Source: Chloroflexota bacterium
Lineage (GTDB): Bacteria; Chloroflexota; Anaerolineae; CG2-30-64-16
NCBI GenBank assembly: GCA_026389845.1
Contig: JAPLHB010000223.1
Location: forward strand, 1-33,412
DNA: 33,412 nt
Direction: 5' to 3'
Positions within the stretch are counted from its first letter, which is position 1; each line of letters opens with the position of its first letter. The notes below the pieces were generated by a model. It searched no databases and was not told where the DNA came from. It saw nothing but the letters and a program-made list of their open reading frames with translations. Shown piece after piece: positions 30,106-33,412 of the stretch. The position numbers and the translations under genes were made by a program.

Positions 30106-31320
30106 ATGAAACCGCCTGTTTTGGTCATAGACGACGAACCGGACATGCTCTCATCGTTGCGCCGTTTGTTGCGCCGCGAGTTCGAGGTGCTCACGGCCAA
30201 CAGCGGCGCCGAGGGCCTGGCCCTGATGGAGCAAGAGGATGTCCACGTCATCTTGACCGATCAGCGCATGCCTATGATGACCGGCGTGGATTTTCTAAAC
30301 CGGGTCAAGACCCGCTATCCCGACGCGATCCGCATGTTGTTCACCGGCTATGCCGATCTGGACAACGTCATCCGAGCCGTCAACGACGGCCAAATCTACC
30401 GCTACCTGGTCAAGCCCTGGAACCCAGAGGAGCTGCTGGTCATCGTGCGCGAGGCCAGCGAGCGGTATGACCTGATCGCTTCCCGCCGACAGTTGACCGA
30501 AGAACTCCAGCAGATCAACGCCGAGTTGGAGCAGCGGGTGACCCAGCGCACGGCCGAGTTGGCGAATGCCAACCAGCGCCTGGAGGAACTCAACCGGCTC
30601 AAGGACGAGTTCCTGGCGATCGTCTCACACGATCTCCGCACGCCGCTGGCGGGCATTTTGGGCGCGGTGGATCTGCTCAAGACCGACGGCCTTGCTGATC
30701 CGGCCAACGTGAGCGACCTGGTGGAGATGATCGGCCGGTCGGGGCGGCGGATGCTGGCGCTCGTCAACAATCTGCTCGATCTGGCGCGGATCGAGGCCGG
30801 TCGAGCCACACTTGATCTGCGGCCAGTGTCCATGCCGGCCCTGCTCCGCGAGTGCCTCGAAGCGATGGCGCCGGCTGCCCAGGTTAAGAACATCACTTGC
30901 CGCCTGGAATGCGCCGCTGATCTGCCCGACATCGCCGGCGATAGCGCCAAGCTCTATCAGGTCTTCAACAACCTGATCAGCAACGCGATCAAGTTTACGC
31001 CGGCGGGCGGCGTCGTGACGATCCACTGCGTTTGCGGCGGCAAGAATGCCGTCCAGGTGAGCATCCAGGACACCGGGCGGGGCATCCCTGCCGATGAGCT
31101 GCCGCGTTTGTTTGCCAAGTTCGAACAGACGCGCACCCAGGCCACGCGAGGCGAGCGCGGCACCGGATTGGGCCTTTATATCGTCAAGCAACTTGTAACC
31201 CTGCATGGAGGCCAGGTGAGCGCCTCCAGCGCAGTCGGTGTTGGTTCAACTTTTACTGTGACCCTGCCGGCCGCGCCGGATGTGCCCGCTGGGGGAGAGT
31301 GTGACGGTGACCCTTCGTAA
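30106..31320 (+). CDS. REC-HisKA-HATPase hybrid histidine kinase
   Basis: 404 residues with the same architecture as the protein at 26277. The receiver (about 4-120) has D9/D10, phospho-acceptor D52 in LTDQRMP, T80 in FTGYAD and K103 in LVKPW. A coiled coil leads to HisKA with IVSHDLRTP (H175) and HATPase_c with NLISNAIKFTPAGG, DTGRGIP and GTGLGLYIV. The similarity to the 26277 product suggests paralogues from duplication. It starts 7 bp after the helical protein and its 3' end overlaps the next kinase by 20 bp, so these are co-transcribed. Confidence 0.92.
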   Translation: MKPPVLVIDDEPDMLSSLRRLLRREFEVLTANSGAEGLALMEQEDVHVILTDQRMPMMTGVDFLNRVKTRYPDAIRMLFTGYADLDNVIRAVNDGQIYRYLVKPWNPEELLVIVREASERYDLIASRRQLTEELQQINAELEQRVTQRTAELANANQRLEELNRLKDEFLAIVSHDLRTPLAGILGAVDLLKTDGLADPANVSDLVEMIGRSGRRMLALVNNLLDLARIEAGRATLDLRPVSMPALLRECLEAMAPAAQVKNITCRLECAADLPDIAGDSAKLYQVFNNLISNAIKFTPAGGVVTIHCVCGGKNAVQVSIQDTGRGIPADELPRLFAKFEQTRTQATRGERGTGLGLYIVKQLVTLHGGQVSASSAVGVGSTFTVTLPAAPDVPAGGECDGDPS

Positions 31321-33412
31321 TAGAGCTTTACTGGTGAGCAGTGTGACCACCGCGCTCGCGATGCTGGTACTGGGCATGATCGCGTCTCGCATCCTCCAGC
31401 GGAGCTATGCCAGCCTGGAGGAGCGCAGTACGCGCGAGCATATCGAGCAGACCATGAATCTGCTGGAGAGCCAGTTGCGGGGTCTGGACGAGCTCAATGC
31501 GAGTTACGCGATCTGGGATGATACTTATGCCTTTGTCGAGGACAACAACCCGGCCTATATCGCCTCCAACTTCACCGATTCTACCTTCACTCAGTCCAGG
31601 CTCAACCTGATAACCGTGGTGCATAGCTCCAGCCGCGTGATTTATCAACAGGCGTTCGATGTAGAAAACACTCACGAGGTCCCGATTCCGACCGATTGGT
31701 GGCTGCTGTTGGTCGCCCCAGGCAGCCCCTTGCTGCACGGCCCCGACAGCACGCAGAGCGTGTTGGGCATTGCCTCCCTGGCGGAAGGCCCTATGCTGGT
31801 TGTGTCGCGGCCGATCTTGACGAGCAACAACACCGGGCCCGCACGGGGCAGCTTTATCATCGGCCGTTACTTGAACGAGACAGAGCTGCACGGTTTGGCG
31901 ACGATTACTGGAGACCAGATTGCCATTCGCCGGCTAGCTGCAACCGATCTGGAACCGGATTTCCTGGCCGCACGCGAACAACTGTCCTTGAATGCTTCGC
32001 GGCTGGTGCGCGTTCTGAACGAGGAACAGGTGGCCGGCTACGTCTTGTTGAAGGACGTCAACGGCCGGCCCGGATTTATCGTGCGGGTGATCATGCTGCG
32101 CACGATAAATCAACAAGGGCAGGTCAGTACGCGGTATCTGGTGTTTGCGCTGTTGCTCGCCCTCTTTCTCGCCGGCATGGTCAACTTGGTGGTGTTGGAA
32201 CGCTCCGTGCTGAGGCGGGTGGCCCGACTGAACTCGGAAATGGACGCCATCGCGCAGAGCGGCGACTCCGCGGGCCGCGTGACCGTGAGCGGTCAGGACG
32301 AGCTATCGGCCCTGGCCCAAGAGACCAACCAGATGTTGGCCGCCCTGGCCGAGCAGGCGGCCGAGAATACCCGCCTCTACCAGTCGGTGCAGGCGGAACT
32401 GGTCGAGCGTGAACGCGCCGAACGCGCGTTGGCGGCGGCCAAAGACCGCGCGGAACTACTTTATCGCGTGGTACCGAGCGCCATTTTCACCGTGGACCTG
32501 CAAGGTGTCGTTACCTCCGTCAATGCCAAAGCTGCTGAAATCCTGGGATACCAGGACTCGGAGTTGGTCGGACAACCCTGCACTATTTTCGCATACGAAC
32601 CATGCAGGCACGGGTGCGGGCTGTACAACGCCGCCGTGTCGAAACCCATCTCCGGCCGCGAATGTGTGGTGCAGACGAAAGACGGCGACCTGCGCACCGT
32701 CCTAAAGAATGCCGATCTGATTCGTGACGGCGACGGCCAAGTGATCGGTGGCATTGAAAGCTTCACCGATATCACCGAGCGCAAGCGTGTGGAAGCAGTG
32801 CTGGCGGAAGAGCGCAATTTGCTACGCATGCTCACAGACAACATTCCGGACTCTATTTACTTCAAGGATACGGAGAGCCGCTTCACCCTGATTAATCCGA
32901 CTCAAGCTCGCAGGTTTGGCTTGAGCGATCCTGCGCAAGCGGTTGGCAAAACGGACTTTGACTTTTTCACGGAAGAACACGCCCGACCAGCCTACGAGGA
33001 TGAACAAGCCATCATGCGCTCCGGCCAATCTCTGATAGACATGGAGGAGAAAGAAACGTGGCCCGATGGGCGAGTGGGATGGGTCTCCACCACCAAGATG
33101 CCACTCCGTGACCAGAAAGGGCAGAGCATCGGAACGCTTGGCCTTTCCCGCGACATCACCGAGCGCAAACGCGCCGAGGAAGCCCTGAGGGAAAGCAACG
33201 CTCAGTTTCGTACCCTGTTCGAAGCCTCGCCGGATGCGATCGTGCTGATTGATCCGCACGACCGCTGGCCTATCCTGGACTGCAATCCAGCGGCCTGTCA
33301 GATGAACGGGTACACCCGCGACGAACTGGTGGGGCAATCCATTGACGTGCTCAACCTGACTCCTGGAGGCCCGACCGAACGCGCGGAGTACATGGAGAGC
33401 ATCCGACAGAGC
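31301..33412 (+). CDS. CHASE4-HAMP-PAS sensor histidine kinase, 3' end beyond window
   Basis: 704 codons are open to the window edge with no stop. The start is the GTG at 31301 behind GGGGGAGAG; another GTG lies at 31307. Order: TM1 (about 10-30); an extracytoplasmic CHASE4 domain with YAIWDDTYAFVEDNNPAYI (about 70-90); TM2 (about 275-297); HAMP (about 298-350); a PAS domain with a Cys-rich EPCRHGCG insert (about 385-490); a second PAS (about 500-625); and a third PAS that begins near 635 and is cut. The HisKA and ATPase domains are presumed to lie beyond 33412. It is the only kinase of the right-hand cluster with a periplasmic sensor. The ligand is unknown. Confidence 0.88.
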   Translation, partial: MTVTLRNRALLVSSVTTALAMLVLGMIASRILQRSYASLEERSTREHIEQTMNLLESQLRGLDELNASYAIWDDTYAFVEDNNPAYIASNFTDSTFTQSRLNLITVVHSSSRVIYQQAFDVENTHEVPIPTDWWLLLVAPGSPLLHGPDSTQSVLGIASLAEGPMLVVSRPILTSNNTGPARGSFIIGRYLNETELHGLATITGDQIAIRRLAATDLEPDFLAAREQLSLNASRLVRVLNEEQVAGYVLLKDVNGRPGFIVRVIMLRTINQQGQVSTRYLVFALLLALFLAGMVNLVVLERSVLRRVARLNSEMDAIAQSGDSAGRVTVSGQDELSALAQETNQMLAALAEQAAENTRLYQSVQAELVERERAERALAAAKDRAELLYRVVPSAIFTVDLQGVVTSVNAKAAEILGYQDSELVGQPCTIFAYEPCRHGCGLYNAAVSKPISGRECVVQTKDGDLRTVLKNADLIRDGDGQVIGGIESFTDITERKRVEAVLAEERNLLRMLTDNIPDSIYFKDTESRFTLINPTQARRFGLSDPAQAVGKTDFDFFTEEHARPAYEDEQAIMRSGQSLIDMEEKETWPDGRVGWVSTTKMPLRDQKGQSIGTLGLSRDITERKRAEEALRESNAQFRTLFEASPDAIVLIDPHDRWPILDCNPAACQMNGYTRDELVGQSIDVLNLTPGGPTERAEYMESIRQS

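Noticed and set aside
1..33412. tRNA, rRNA or recognised riboswitch
   Set aside because: Reading the intergenic stretches I saw no CCA-ended cloverleaf, rRNA-like block or known riboswitch core. A tRNAscan or Infernal run would settle it.

Overview
High-GC bacterial DNA (roughly 60-65% by eye) with GTG and TTG starts, tightly spaced genes and large multi-PAS/GAF histidine kinases. The gene content suggests a Chloroflexota (Anaerolineae-like) bacterium. That assignment is inference from style and gene families; no rRNA or other marker gene is present.

Layout. 1-5067, minus strand: a phosphodiesterase-superfamily phosphatase, an M50 site-2-type protease with CBS domains, and an MsbA/LmrA-type ABC exporter. 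5209-9017, plus strand: a compact three-gene operon, divergent from the exporter. It encodes a 56-residue peptide ending in WMGWGY, an isoprenyl-synthase-like protein with both Asp-rich motifs, and a polytopic histidine kinase. Together these match the Bacillus ComX-ComQ-ComP prenylated-pheromone quorum-sensing system, in the order X-Q-P and without an adjacent ComA. This is the most interesting locus in the window. 9024-14286, minus strand: a GNAT acetyltransferase, a TIM-barrel sugar epimerase, a D-cysteine desulfhydrase/ACC deaminase family protein, and a type II restriction endonuclease with its amino-methyltransferase. 14351-17911, minus strand: a secreted, internally duplicated 5'-nucleotidase. 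18090-21691, minus strand: DUF1015, SerA-type dehydrogenase and class V aminotransferase, a probable serine-biosynthesis cluster. 22421 to the right edge, plus strand: seven signalling genes. They comprise five histidine kinases (two with N-terminal receiver domains, one with a CHASE4 sensor and cut by the window end), a stand-alone B12-binding protein with the signature of CarH-type photoreceptors, and an unrecognised helical protein. No DNA-binding output regulator is visible in the window.

A second theme is repeats. Short tandem arrays, mostly of 7-base units and often built as two inverted arms, lie at many gene boundaries. They frequently start on or next to a stop codon (M50 protease, ABC exporter, DUF1015, SerA, aminotransferase and two kinases). 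The same kind of repeat appears in frame inside at least two genes: the ATPase domain of the 1271-residue kinase and the N-terminal part of the PLP enzyme. There is also a roughly 60-bp dispersed repeat (three copies), a 141-bp MITE-like inverted repeat and several long hairpins.

Working together. The X-Q-P operon would make a peptide, prenylate it on tryptophan and sense it at the membrane. The divergent exporter and the membrane protease are plausible but unproven partners for export or maturation. The right-hand cluster looks like a separate multi-input phosphorelay that may include a light or cobalamin input.
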